The notes under the pieces were generated by a model that was given only the letters and a program-made list of their open reading frames with translations, did no database searches and had not been told where the DNA came from. A DNA stretch of 64,000 nucleotides from JAOARY01 sp045345765 (GTDB lineage Bacteria > Bacillota > Clostridia > Peptostreptococcales > Peptostreptococcaceae), in assembly GCA_045345765.1 (NCBI GenBank), contig CP148265.1:558001-622000 (forward strand), given 5' to 3'. Positions 44,482 to 52,792 of this stretch are shown here, piece after piece. The position numbers were made by a program, and so were the translations under genes. Within the stretch, counting starts at the first letter, position 1, and the number at the start of each line of letters is the position of its first letter.

Positions 44482-44488
44482 TTCGACA
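44482..44488 (-). promoter_or_regulatory. Candidate Spo0A box upstream of prdC (distal)
   Basis: AGTGTCGAAAAT on the minus strand has the TGTCGAA core. It lies in an imperfect inverted repeat with AAGTGTTCGAA (44510-44520), so it could equally belong to a PrdR upstream site. Confidence 0.35.
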
Positions 44489-44581
44489 CTTTTTATAAAA
44501 AAAATACAGAAGTGTTCGAATAATTTCACAAACCACTACTGTGTTTTTATACCCCAAAATGCTAATTTTAATTATTAAAAA

Positions 44582-44617
44582 TATATATTTATATAATATT
44601 ATTCATGATATATATTT
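44582..44617 (-). terminator. Terminator of prdR
   Basis: ATATATAT arms about 20 bases apart are followed by a T-run on the minus strand shortly after the prdR stop. The stem is all A-T, so strength is uncertain. Confidence 0.5.
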
Positions 44618-44632
44618 TTTTTAATTATAATT

Positions 44633-46378
44633 TTATTTCAAATTATACAATTCCAATTTGTAATATAAGGTTCCTCTTGGAATATTTAAAATTTTTGCTG
44701 CTTTAGTCTTGTTGTTATTAGTCTTTTGCAAGACTTCTTTTATTGTTTTTATCTCAATATCTTTAATTACTTCATTTAAATCATAAGTATTAAATTCATT
44801 TGTGTTTTTTTTATTTTCACTATATTCAACTATATATCTAGGTATAACATCAGAAGTTATAATACTATCTTTTGATAATACAATAAGATGTTCAATTGTA
44901 TTTTTCAACTCCCTTATATTCCCTTTCCATTTATAATTTTCAAGTATAGAAATAACCTCTTTATCTAGTTTTAATTTCTTCTTATTATTTGCTTCAGATA
45001 TTGTATCTAAAAAATAATCTATAAGCAATCTAATATCAAGACCTCTTTCTCTAAGAGGTGGTAATTCTATTTCTACAACATTTAATCTATAATATAAATC
45101 TTCTCTAAATTTACCCGTTTCAATCATATTTGATAAATTTTTATTTGTTGCAGAAATAATTCTCACATCTACTTTTATACTCTTTTCTCCACCAACTCTT
45201 CTAACTTCTCTTTCTTGTAAAACTCTTAGTAATTTAACCTGCATAGAAAGCGGCATATCTCCTATTTCATCTAAAAATACAGTTCCCTTATTAGCAAGCT
45301 CAAATATACCCATTTTTCCTTTTTTATTAGCGCCAGTAAAAGCACCCGCTTCATAACCAAATAACTCACTTTCAAATAACTCCATAGGAATCGCACTACA
45401 GTTAACGGGTACAAACAGACCTTTCCTTTCACTATTATCATGTATAGCCCTTGAAAAAACTTCTTTACCAGTTCCACTTTCTCCAGTTATCAATATACTA
45501 GCCTGAGTTCTTGATACATGTTTTGCAATTTCCATTACTTTTATCATTTTATTGCTCTTTCCAACTATATTTGAAAAAGAATCATCATTATATTCTTGAT
45601 ATCTTTTTTCTAACATTTCAACTCTTTTTGTCGCTTTTTCTAATTTCTCAGATAGTTTTTTTACTTCTGTTATATCTCTATCTGTTGATACAACTCCCAA
45701 GAATTGATTTTCAACAAATATTGGCAGCGCACTTACAACAACATAAGTATTATCTCTTGGTGTATGATATTTATTTTCTATAGGTTTTTTATTTTCTAAT
45801 ACTTCTTCCACTAACGATTCTGGGAAGAAATCTTTCATTTTTTTACCAATTATATCTTCTGCCTTAACATTATATAATTTTTCAGCATTTTTATTCCAAA
45901 TCATTACATAACCAGAATCGTCTATAACAGCAACAGCTTCATGAATACTATTTATTATTCTATTTAATTTAATTCCAATTTCTTCTAATTTCATGTAAAA
46001 ATAATTTCGAATTTCTCTTTCTCTTATCGTACCTATCAATTCTCCATTTTTTATAACAGGAAGCCTACCTATGTTCTTTTTTATCATTATATCTCTACAT
46101 GTAGATAAACTTTCTTCTTCATCTATGGTTATAATATTTGTATTCATATAATTTTCTAAAGTCAAATTTTCATTATAACCATTTAGTTTTATTGTAGACA
46201 CATCTCTTAATGTTATCAGACCTATTATTTTTTTATCTTCTCTGGTAACAAATATTTCTTGTAAATTTAATCTTAACATCAATTCTATAGAATCTTTTAA
46301 TATTTTGTTTTTATTTAAAATCAAAAAAGTTTTTGACATAACATCTTTAGCTAATGTTCTCTTTGTAAATGAAAGCAT
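44633..46378 (-). CDS. prdR: Sigma-54-dependent activator PrdR
   Basis: The 581-residue protein has a pair of CBS domains (about 10-125), a PAS domain (about 135-240), an AAA+ sigma-54 domain (Walker A GESGTGKEVFSRAIH, contact loop GAFTGA, VFLDEIGDM) and a Fis-type helix-turn-helix (KAAKILNIPRGTLYYKL). In Clostridioides difficile PrdR activates proline reductase genes in response to proline, and this gene has the matching location and domain order. It sits 570 bases upstream of prdC, in front of a clear sigma-54 promoter. CBS pairs commonly bind adenine nucleotides, so energy state may also be sensed. The start ATG has AAAGGAG upstream. Confidence 0.92.
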   Translation of the reverse strand: MLSFTKRTLAKDVMSKTFLILNKNKILKDSIELMLRLNLQEIFVTREDKKIIGLITLRDVSTIKLNGYNENLTLENYMNTNIITIDEEESLSTCRDIMIKKNIGRLPVIKNGELIGTIREREIRNYFYMKLEEIGIKLNRIINSIHEAVAVIDDSGYVMIWNKNAEKLYNVKAEDIIGKKMKDFFPESLVEEVLENKKPIENKYHTPRDNTYVVVSALPIFVENQFLGVVSTDRDITEVKKLSEKLEKATKRVEMLEKRYQEYNDDSFSNIVGKSNKMIKVMEIAKHVSRTQASILITGESGTGKEVFSRAIHDNSERKGLFVPVNCSAIPMELFESELFGYEAGAFTGANKKGKMGIFELANKGTVFLDEIGDMPLSMQVKLLRVLQEREVRRVGGEKSIKVDVRIISATNKNLSNMIETGKFREDLYYRLNVVEIELPPLRERGLDIRLLIDYFLDTISEANNKKKLKLDKEVISILENYKWKGNIRELKNTIEHLIVLSKDSIITSDVIPRYIVEYSENKKNTNEFNTYDLNEVIKDIEIKTIKEVLQKTNNNKTKAAKILNIPRGTLYYKLELYNLK

Positions 46379-46504
46379 AAAACGCTCCTTTCAAATTGAA
46401 AAACTATATCATAGAAATTATTTTTAATATCTAAGATAAATTTTGTTTATATTTCTTATCTTTTTATATTATAATGATATAGAGTTATTATAACAATGTT
46501 TAAC

Positions 46505-46533
46505 TTGGCTTTTTATTATTTTACTAATATAAT
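46505..46533 (+). promoter_or_regulatory. Sigma-A promoter of the DUF4364 gene
   Basis: TTGGCT (46505-46510) and a perfect TATAAT (46528-46533) are spaced by 17 bp, about 30 bases before the start codon. Confidence 0.7.
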
Positions 46534-46564
46534 AATAGTATAATTTAAATTGGAGGATGATTGC

Positions 46565-47101
46565 ATGTTTGAAAAATCATCACAAGAATTAGCGGTTAAT
46601 AAATTACTAATTCTTTATATTTTAAATAAAATGGAAATACCTCTTACTAATACCCAAATCACACAAATAATATTAGAAAATGAGGTTATGAATTATTTTG
46701 CACTTCAACAGTTTATTATAGAACTTCTTAACAAAAAGCTTATTGAAAGCTATGATGATAAAGAACAAAATAAAGTTTTTTATCAAATTAATCAAAATGG
46801 AATTAAAGCATTAGAATTATTCCATACGAGAATTCCAGATGATATAAGAGATAAATTTGATTCTTATTTACAATCTAGCAAAGAAGCAATCTTAAAAGAT
46901 ATGCAAATAAAAGCTAATTATATTAAGGTAAAAGAAAATGAATTCATCGTAAGCCTTAAAGTAATTGAAAATCAAACACCTCTTATAAATATTGATTTAA
47001 ATGTAACATCAAAAGCACAAGCAAAATATATATGTGATAATTGGAAAGAAAATTCTTCTACATTATATGGAGATATTTTAAACATTCTTATTAAAGAATA
47101 A
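46565..47101 (+). CDS. DUF4364 family protein
   Basis: The 178-residue protein matches the DUF4364 pattern seen across Clostridia. An N-terminal winged-helix (LAVNKLLILYILNKMEIPLTN, then FALQQFIIELLNKKLIESYD) resembles PadR-type DNA-binding folds, and the beta-rich C-terminal half has SLKVIENQTPLINIDLNV. It is probably a DNA-binding regulator, but no target is known. The start is the ATG at 46565, 8 bases after GGAGG. A TTG five codons earlier overlaps the ribosome binding site. It diverges from prdR with a shared 185-base intergenic region. Confidence 0.8.
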   Translation: MFEKSSQELAVNKLLILYILNKMEIPLTNTQITQIILENEVMNYFALQQFIIELLNKKLIESYDDKEQNKVFYQINQNGIKALELFHTRIPDDIRDKFDSYLQSSKEAILKDMQIKANYIKVKENEFIVSLKVIENQTPLINIDLNVTSKAQAKYICDNWKENSSTLYGDILNILIKE

Positions 47102-47185
47102 TTTTTATAAAGTTATGTTAATACATAACTTTATTTTTTTATTTTCTTTTTCTTAATGATAATTATTTCTATAAAAATAACCTAG

Positions 47186-47214
47186 TTGACTTAAATTTAT
47201 TCTTATACTATCAT
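47186..47214 (+). promoter_or_regulatory. Sigma-A promoter of the TSCPD gene
   Basis: TTGACT (47186-47191) and TATCAT (47209-47214) with 17-bp spacing lie 40 bases ahead of the start codon and its AGGAGG. Confidence 0.75.
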
Positions 47215-47253
47215 AGGGTATGTAATATTTTATTATTAGGAGGTATATATATT

Positions 47254-47514
47254 ATGTACGTATTTAAAACTACAGGTGTTTGTGCTAAAGAAATTATATT
47301 TGATGTTAAAGAAAATAAAATAGAAAATGTTGAATTTAAAGGTGGATGTCCTGGAAATCTTTTAGGTATTTCTCAATTAGTTAAAGGAATGAATATTGAT
47401 CATGTCATCGAAAAATTTGAAGGAGTTCCTTGTGGAAATAAATCAACTTCATGCCCAGATCAATTCGCTAAAGCCTTAAAAAAATTAAAAGAAAAATCAG
47501 TTGAATCTGCATAA
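47254..47514 (+). CDS. TSCPD-domain protein (TIGR03905 family)
   Basis: This 86-residue protein carries the family motif STSCPDQFAKAL near its C-terminus, with further cysteines in GVCAKEI, GGCPGNLLGI and GVPCGNKS. The four conserved cysteines suggest a metal site. The TSCPD domain also occurs at the end of adenosylcobalamin ribonucleotide reductases and in a YebC-like context, but this stand-alone family has no assigned function. AGGAGG lies upstream, and the gene has its own promoter and a bidirectional terminator shared with folC. Confidence 0.85.
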   Translation: MYVFKTTGVCAKEIIFDVKENKIENVEFKGGCPGNLLGISQLVKGMNIDHVIEKFEGVPCGNKSTSCPDQFAKALKKLKEKSVESA

Positions 47515-47529
47515 GATAATATTTAATAC

Positions 47530-47619
47530 AAAGACTGTTATACTATGATTATCTACTTAAATATAATACTTTTTGATTTCAAAATATTATATTCTAAATC
47601 TTAATATAACAGTCTTTTG
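47530..47619. terminator. Bidirectional terminator between the TSCPD gene and folC
   Basis: CAAAGACTGTTATA and TATAACAGTCTTTTG form the outer stem, and AATATAATACTTTTTGA with TCAAAATATTATATT an inner one. The element lies between convergent genes. Confidence 0.8.
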
Positions 47620-47691
47620 TTATAATTCACTAAAATATATAATAACCAAGAATATTTCTTTTGATTTAAATATAAATTTTTATAAACTATA

Positions 47692-49002
47692 TTATTTTAA
47701 TATTTTTAAATCTTCTTTTAATATCGTTCTTGCATTACCCACTAAATACAATGATCCTGCTATTATAAGAATTTCATTTCCCCTTATATCATCTACTTCT
47801 TTTATAATAGCTGCCTTTATATCATCTATTGCTACCACTTCTTTATTTTCATCTATTTTTAATATTATATCTTTTAATTCATCTGCACTCAAAGCCCTAT
47901 CGCTAAGTGGTTTTGTTGTTATTATCTCCTGTACTATCGGTAAAAATAAATTTATAACTTCTTTTACATCCTTATCTTTTAACATCCCTATTACGAGTTT
48001 TATTTTATAGTTTTTAAAATAATCATCTAATATCCCTTTTAACGCCTTTGCACCATGAAGATTATGAGCTCCATCTAATAGTATTTTTGAATTTATAAGT
48101 TCTGCCCTTCCAGCCCAAAACGCTTCTTTTAAACCTAACTTTATATTCTCCGTTTCAAATTTGAATTTGTAATTTTCTTTTAAAATATTAATACATTCAA
48201 ATGCAAGTATCGAATTTCTTATTTGATGTTTTCCTAGCATTTTTATTTCTAAATTATTTTCTACTCCTAAATTATCCTTATATAAAAAACTCTGAGCTTT
48301 ATTATTTAGTTTTTTTATATCTATATTTTTTTCATCAATTTCTATTAATTTATTATTTTTTTCATTACAAACATCTTTTATAACTTTGTATGCCTCCAAC
48401 TCCTGAGGGTGTATTATTGTAATTCCATTTTCTTTTATTATTCCTGCTTTTTCGTAAGCTATTTTTGATAGATTATCTCCAAGTATCGCTACATGATCTA
48501 TTCCAATTGGCGTAATTACTGATAATAAAGGTTTTTCTATAACATTTGTTGCATCAAATCTACCACCAAGACCAACTTCAAGTACTAAAAAATCAACCTT
48601 TTTCATATTATAATAGTAAAAAGCCATAGCTGTTACTATTTCAAATTCTGTTGGACTATTAAATCCTTCTTGCAACATTATATCTATTTTGGACTTTATT
48701 ATCGTTATAATACTTGCAAGGTCTTCTTTTTTTATATTTTCATTATTAAGTCTTATTCTTTCTTCAAATTCTTCTAAATAAGGTGATGTATATAGACCCA
48801 CATTATAATTGTTCTTTATAAGTACTGAATTTATAAAAGAACAAGTCGATCCCTTTCCATTTGTTCCAGCTACATGAATAATCTTTAAATTATCTTGGGG
48901 ATTACCTAAAAGTTTTAATAAATACTTTATCCTATCCAAGCCCAAAACACTACCAAATCTATTTGAATCATCTATGTATTTTTTTGCTTCATTATAGTTC
49001 AA
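47692..49002 (-). CDS. folC: Bifunctional folylpolyglutamate synthase / dihydrofolate synthase
   Basis: The 436-residue Mur-ligase-family enzyme adds glutamate to (dihydro)folate. The P-loop VAGTNGKGSTCSFIN is near residue 45. EVGLGGRFDATNVIEKP, TPIGIDHVAILGD with the carbamylated-lysine region KAGIIKE, and DGAHNLHGAKAL are typical. The start is a TTG at 49002 after GGAGGG at 6 bases. It lies downstream of the micropeptide operon and valS on the same strand, but a terminator at 49149-49180 separates them. Confidence 0.95.
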   Translation of the reverse strand: MNYNEAKKYIDDSNRFGSVLGLDRIKYLLKLLGNPQDNLKIIHVAGTNGKGSTCSFINSVLIKNNYNVGLYTSPYLEEFEERIRLNNENIKKEDLASIITIIKSKIDIMLQEGFNSPTEFEIVTAMAFYYYNMKKVDFLVLEVGLGGRFDATNVIEKPLLSVITPIGIDHVAILGDNLSKIAYEKAGIIKENGITIIHPQELEAYKVIKDVCNEKNNKLIEIDEKNIDIKKLNNKAQSFLYKDNLGVENNLEIKMLGKHQIRNSILAFECINILKENYKFKFETENIKLGLKEAFWAGRAELINSKILLDGAHNLHGAKALKGILDDYFKNYKIKLVIGMLKDKDVKEVINLFLPIVQEIITTKPLSDRALSADELKDIILKIDENKEVVAIDDIKAAIIKEVDDIRGNEILIIAGSLYLVGNARTILKEDLKILK

Positions 49003-49148
49003 CTTATTCCCTCCATTTATTTTATTTATAACCCTAAATATATTTTAATATAATAATAGAAAAAATCTAGTTAAATTATATTTTATCAATCAATATCTTT
49101 AAAAAACATAAATAAATTATATATAAAAAATAGTTTTTAATTAAATAA

Positions 49149-49180
49149 AAAGATTGCCCTAAATATTTAAGGCAATCTTT
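49149..49180 (-). terminator. Terminator of the small-ORF operon
   Basis: AAAGATTGCC pairs with GGCAATCTTT around a 12-base loop, followed by TTATTTAATT on the minus strand, 20 bases past the last small ORF. Confidence 0.85.
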
Positions 49181-49200
49181 AATAATATTATTATATTTTA

Positions 49201-49368
49201 TTACATTATTATATGATCATTGAATGTAATAGCTCTTTTACTCTCCATATATTCTTTTATAAATTCTTTTTCGTTATATAATTTCTCTATAGATTTTTTC
49301 TTTCTCTCTTTCTTTTTAAAAACAAACTCCATATCAAAAAAATATAATTTTAAACTTAAACTAAACAT
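49201..49368 (-). CDS. Small ORF 3 of a micropeptide operon (55 aa, hypothetical)
   Basis: The ORF starts at ATG 49368, 7 bases after a perfect AAGGAGG, and ends in TAA. The product starts MFSLSLKLYFFDMEFVF, an amphipathic/hydrophobic head, continues with the very basic run KKKERKKKS, and ends in a charged helix with KEYMESKRAITFNDHIIM. There is no signal peptidase site or cysteine. It starts 19 bases after small ORF 2 and just before a terminator. I do not recognise the family. The strong ribosome binding site and operon context support translation, though no homologue can be checked here. Confidence 0.6.
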   Translation of the reverse strand: MFSLSLKLYFFDMEFVFKKKERKKKSIEKLYNEKEFIKEYMESKRAITFNDHIIM

Positions 49369-49387
49369 AGTGCTTCCTCCTTATAAA

Positions 49388-49462
49388 CTAAGGACCGTCT
49401 TTTAGATCCTCTTTTCTAGTTTTATTTACCTTCTTAATTTTTATACAATTTTTTCTTGCCAT
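49388..49462 (-). CDS. Small ORF 2 of a micropeptide operon (24 aa, hypothetical)
   Basis: A 24-codon ORF beginning at ATG 49462 with an ideal AAAAGGAGG 8 bases upstream, ending in TAG. The peptide starts MARKNCIKIKKVNKTRKEDL and ends KDGP. It is strongly basic, with one cysteine and 11 lysine or arginine residues. It could be a secreted or cytosolic signalling or antimicrobial peptide, a ribosome-binding micropeptide, or a regulatory leader for small ORF 3. No processing protease or exporter gene is adjacent. The ribosome binding site is better than that of many long genes in the window. Confidence 0.55.
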   Translation of the reverse strand: MARKNCIKIKKVNKTRKEDLKDGP

Positions 49463-49499
49463 AATAAAAACCTCCTTTTAATTTTTTTAAATTAACTTT

Positions 49500-49529
49500 T
49501 TAGAACTTTCTTGCCAAAAACTTTTTCAT
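49500..49529 (-). CDS. Small ORF 1 of a micropeptide operon (9 aa, leader-like)
   Basis: ATG AAA AAG encodes the start of MKKFLARKF, ended by TAA, with AAAGGAG upstream. At nine codons it may be a leader peptide whose translation controls the ORFs downstream, or simply chance. Its last residues LARKF echo the MARKN start of small ORF 2, which may reflect duplication. Confidence 0.35.
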   Translation of the reverse strand: MKKFLARKF

Positions 49530-49597
49530 TTTAGTCTCCTTTCAATTATGATCTTACAAAAGCAAACAATTTCTTGTAAAATATTTATTTCTCTTAT

Positions 49598-49606
49598 ATA
49601 ATACCA
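49598..49606 (-). promoter_or_regulatory. Extended -10 promoter of the small-ORF operon
   Basis: The minus strand reads TGGTATTATAT, an extended -10 (TGnTATnnT). No canonical -35 is present at 17-18 bp, only AATTTT-like sequence, which suggests need for an activator. Confidence 0.5.
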
Positions 49607-49639
49607 CTTCTATATCAAAAAAATTAAGAAAATTCAAAC

Positions 49640-49672
49640 TGTAATTACTATGTAATTATATTGTAATTTTTT
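49640..49672. repeat. Three tandem 11-bp repeats upstream of the small-ORF operon
   Basis: TGTAATTACTA, TGTAATTATAT and TGTAATTTTTT occur head to tail at 49640, 49651 and 49662 on the plus strand. They begin about 35 bases upstream of the extended -10. An 11-bp period places the repeats on one face of the helix, as for a cooperative regulator. Confidence 0.6.
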
Positions 49673-49730
49673 TATTTAAATTCTAAATTATATATATGAT
49701 ATCAATAACAGATTTTTATAATAAAAAACA

Positions 49731-49774
49731 CCACTATACTATATTGGTTTTCAAATCACAATATAGTATAGTGG
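49731..49774 (-). terminator. Terminator of valS
   Basis: Two perfect 16-base arms (49731-49746 and 49759-49774) enclose a 12-base loop. On the minus strand GTGTTTTTTATT follows. Confidence 0.9.
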
Positions 49775-49804
49775 TATCTTTAGTTGAGTCGATATATATT
49801 AACT

Positions 49805-52462
49805 TTATTTCATTTTTTTATTTAATTCCTCAATTCTTTCACTAACAGTTTTTAACATATCTTCATATTTTGCTAGTTTTTCTTTTTCTGAATCAATAAG
49901 ACTTTGAGGTGCTTTCGATACAAACCCTTCATTTAATAATTTAGAAGAAGCTCTTTTTACTTCACCTTGTAATTTCTTTTCTTCTTTTTTAAGTCTTTGA
50001 ATTTCTTTATCAAAATCAACTAATTCCTCTAAAGGCATGAATATTTCAATTCCATCAACAACAGTTGATACAGCATCATCAGCTATATTAGATTTATTAT
50101 CTTCTATAAATACTTCACTTGCATAAGCTAAAGTCTTTAAGAAGTCTTTTGAGTAATTACAAACTTCTTTTTTATCTTCATTTGGAACTAATATAACTTT
50201 TGCTTTTTTAGAAGGTTTTACATCCATTTCACTTCTTATATTTCTTATATTTTTAATAGCATCCATTATAAGTTCCATCATCTCTTCTTCTTTTTTGAAA
50301 TTAAATTCATCCTTAGCTTTTGGCCATACTGAAGTGATTATTTGTTCTTCTTTATTCGGAAGGAAGTTATTTATCTCTTCTGTTATAAATGGCATAAATG
50401 GATGAAGTAATTTAACTATTGAAGTAAGAACTTCATTTAATACGTAAAGTGCTGTTTGTTTTTGTACTGTATCTTCTGAATACAACCTTGGTTTTGCAAG
50501 TTCTATATACCAGTCACAGAAATTAGACCAAGTAAAATCATTAATCTTTTGTCCAGCTATACCAAGTTCAAATTTCTCTATATTATGATTAATTTCATCT
50601 ATTACTGTATTTAATCTTGATAATATCCACTTATCTGCTAAATTCATATTAGAAATAGCTTCTTCTTTTGTTATATTTGAAAGTAAATCATTATCCATAT
50701 TCATTAAAACAAATCTCGAGGCATTCCAAAGTTTATTAGCAAAGTTTCTTGAAGATTCAACTCTTTCCATATAGAATCTCATATCATTTCCTGGCGTATT
50801 ACCTGTTATAAGCATGAATCTTAAAGCATCTGCTCCATATTCTTCTATAACTTCTAGTGGATCAACACCATTACCTAGAGATTTAGACATTTTTCTACCT
50901 TCACTATCTCTAACTAAACCATGAATAAGAACATGATCAAAAGGTATTTCTTCCATACAATACATTCCTGCAACAGCCATTCTAACAACCCAGAAGAATA
51001 TAATATCATAACCAGTAACTAAAGTAGATGTTGGATAAAATTCTTTTAATGAAGCTGTTTCATTTGGCCAACCTAAAGTTGAAAATGGCCATAATGCAGA
51101 TGAGAACCATGTATCTAATACATCTTCATCTTGAGCTATATTTGTAGAATTACATTTATTACATTTTAAAGCTTCATCTTTTTGTACCATTATATTATTA
51201 CAATCTTTACAGTGGTAAGCTGGTATTCTATGTCCCCACCATAATTGTCTTGATATACACCAGTCTCTTATATTTTCTAACCAATGGAAGTATATTTTTT
51301 CATATCTTTGTGGTACAAATTGCATTTTTTTATTTTTAACTATTTCAATTGCAGGTTTTGCAAGTTCATCCATTTTAACAAACCATTGTTCTGAAAGTCT
51401 TGGCTCTATTATTGTATTACATCTATAACAATGTCCTACATTATGATTATGATCTTTTATCTTAACTAAAAATCCAGCTTCATCAAAATCTTTAACTAAT
51501 TGTTTTCTACATTCATATCTATCCATACCTTCATACTTTAGAGCTTTCTCGTTCATAGTTCCATCTTCATTCATAACAACTATTTGCTCTAAATTATGTC
51601 TTTGTCCAATTTCAAAATCATTAGGGTCATGTGCTGGAGTTATTTTTACAGCTCCTGTACCAAAGTCCATTTCAACGTATTCATCTGCTACTATTTCTAT
51701 TTCTCTATTTACTATAGGAAGTATTAATTTCTTACCTATTAAATGCTTATATCTATCATCTTCTGGATTTACAGCAACAGCAGTATCTCCTAGAATTGTT
51801 TCTGGTCTTGTAGTTGCTATTTCAACAAATTCATTCGAGTCCTTTATAAAATATTTAAAATGATAGAACTTTCCATCATGTTCTTCATGTTCAACTTCTG
51901 CATCTGATAATGAAGTTTTACAATCTGGACACCAGTTTATAATTCTATTTCCTCTATAAATATGTCCATCTTCATATAATTTTATAAAAAATTCAGTAAC
52001 AGCTTCATTACAGCCTTCATCCATTGTAAATCTTTCTTTAGACCAATCACATGAATCTCCTAATTTTTTCATTTGATTTACTATAGTTCTACCGTATTCA
52101 TCTCTCCAGTCCCAAGCTCTTTTTAAAAACTCATCTCTTCCTAAATCATATTTCGTAAGATTTTCTTCTTTTAATATCTTTTCTACAACCTTAACCTCTG
52201 TTGCTATTGATGCGTGGTCTGTTCCTGGTTGCCATAAAGTATTTTTTTGAAGCATTCTATTATATCTTATAAGAACATCTTGCAAAGTATGGTCAAGAGC
52301 GTGTCCCATATGAAGTTTACCTGTTATATTTGGTGGAGGTAACATTATTGAATAAGGTTTACCTTCTCCTTTTGGTTCAAATGATTTTTTTGCTTCCCAA
52401 GATTCATATATTCTTTGTTCAAAATCTTTAGGATTATACGTTTTTGCCATTTCATTACTCAT
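49805..52462 (-). CDS. valS: Valyl-tRNA synthetase
   Basis: The 885-residue class I synthetase has the HIGH-type motif KLHMGHALDHT near residue 48 and KMSKS in GRKMSKSLGNGVDPLE near residue 525. It also has a large editing domain between them (TTRPETILGDTAVAVNP), a CxxC zinc ribbon (HCKDCN, KCNKCN) and a C-terminal coiled coil (from about 810). The ATG start has AAGGAGG upstream. A valine T-box leader precedes it, so uncharged tRNA-Val induces it. Confidence 0.97.
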   Translation of the reverse strand: MSNEMAKTYNPKDFEQRIYESWEAKKSFEPKGEGKPYSIMLPPPNITGKLHMGHALDHTLQDVLIRYNRMLQKNTLWQPGTDHASIATEVKVVEKILKEENLTKYDLGRDEFLKRAWDWRDEYGRTIVNQMKKLGDSCDWSKERFTMDEGCNEAVTEFFIKLYEDGHIYRGNRIINWCPDCKTSLSDAEVEHEEHDGKFYHFKYFIKDSNEFVEIATTRPETILGDTAVAVNPEDDRYKHLIGKKLILPIVNREIEIVADEYVEMDFGTGAVKITPAHDPNDFEIGQRHNLEQIVVMNEDGTMNEKALKYEGMDRYECRKQLVKDFDEAGFLVKIKDHNHNVGHCYRCNTIIEPRLSEQWFVKMDELAKPAIEIVKNKKMQFVPQRYEKIYFHWLENIRDWCISRQLWWGHRIPAYHCKDCNNIMVQKDEALKCNKCNSTNIAQDEDVLDTWFSSALWPFSTLGWPNETASLKEFYPTSTLVTGYDIIFFWVVRMAVAGMYCMEEIPFDHVLIHGLVRDSEGRKMSKSLGNGVDPLEVIEEYGADALRFMLITGNTPGNDMRFYMERVESSRNFANKLWNASRFVLMNMDNDLLSNITKEEAISNMNLADKWILSRLNTVIDEINHNIEKFELGIAGQKINDFTWSNFCDWYIELAKPRLYSEDTVQKQTALYVLNEVLTSIVKLLHPFMPFITEEINNFLPNKEEQIITSVWPKAKDEFNFKKEEEMMELIMDAIKNIRNIRSEMDVKPSKKAKVILVPNEDKKEVCNYSKDFLKTLAYASEVFIEDNKSNIADDAVSTVVDGIEIFMPLEELVDFDKEIQRLKKEEKKLQGEVKRASSKLLNEGFVSKAPQSLIDSEKEKLAKYEDMLKTVSERIEELNKKMK

Positions 52463-52535
52463 AAAAAATCCTCCTTAATATTTTTCTAACTTATAAGTTA
52501 AAAGATTTATAATCTTTAATTTTTATAATAAAAAA

Positions 52536-52786
52536 AGCTTTCCATCCTTGTAAAAGGACGAAAAGCTCGCGGTACCACCTTAATTTTAATGATAAATCAT
52601 TAACTCTTTAGAATATCTAACGCTATTACCCGCCTTATCTTACTAAAATTCAGATAAAGTACTACAAAGCTACATTCTATAAACCTTTTTTAAAAAAACC
52701 TTTCAGCCTTTGGGTTTTTATCTCTTTTAAAAGACTTTTATATACTCCTCTTTGTCATCGTATCAATATAAAATTCTAAACCTTAC
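52536..52786 (-). ncRNA. T-box riboswitch leader of valS
   Basis: The minus strand carries the T-box sequence AGGTGGTACCGCG (52580-52568), followed by a terminator stem (52536-52567) ending in seven T residues. In the 5' part, GAATGTAGC (near 52676-52668) places a GTA valine codon at a plausible specifier position. The AAGGCTGAAAGG (K-turn/stem region) lies between. The codon assignment is inferred from the downstream gene and position, not from a full fold. Confidence 0.9.
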
Positions 52787-52792
52787 TAATTA

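Noticed and set aside
47573..48010. 145-codon plus-strand frame overlapping folC
   Set aside because: It is the antisense shadow of folC and begins inside the bidirectional terminator without an initiation signal.
49220..49405. 61-codon plus-strand frame opposite the small ORFs
   Set aside because: It lacks a Shine-Dalgarno site, while the minus strand here carries properly spaced ribosome binding sites, a promoter and a terminator.
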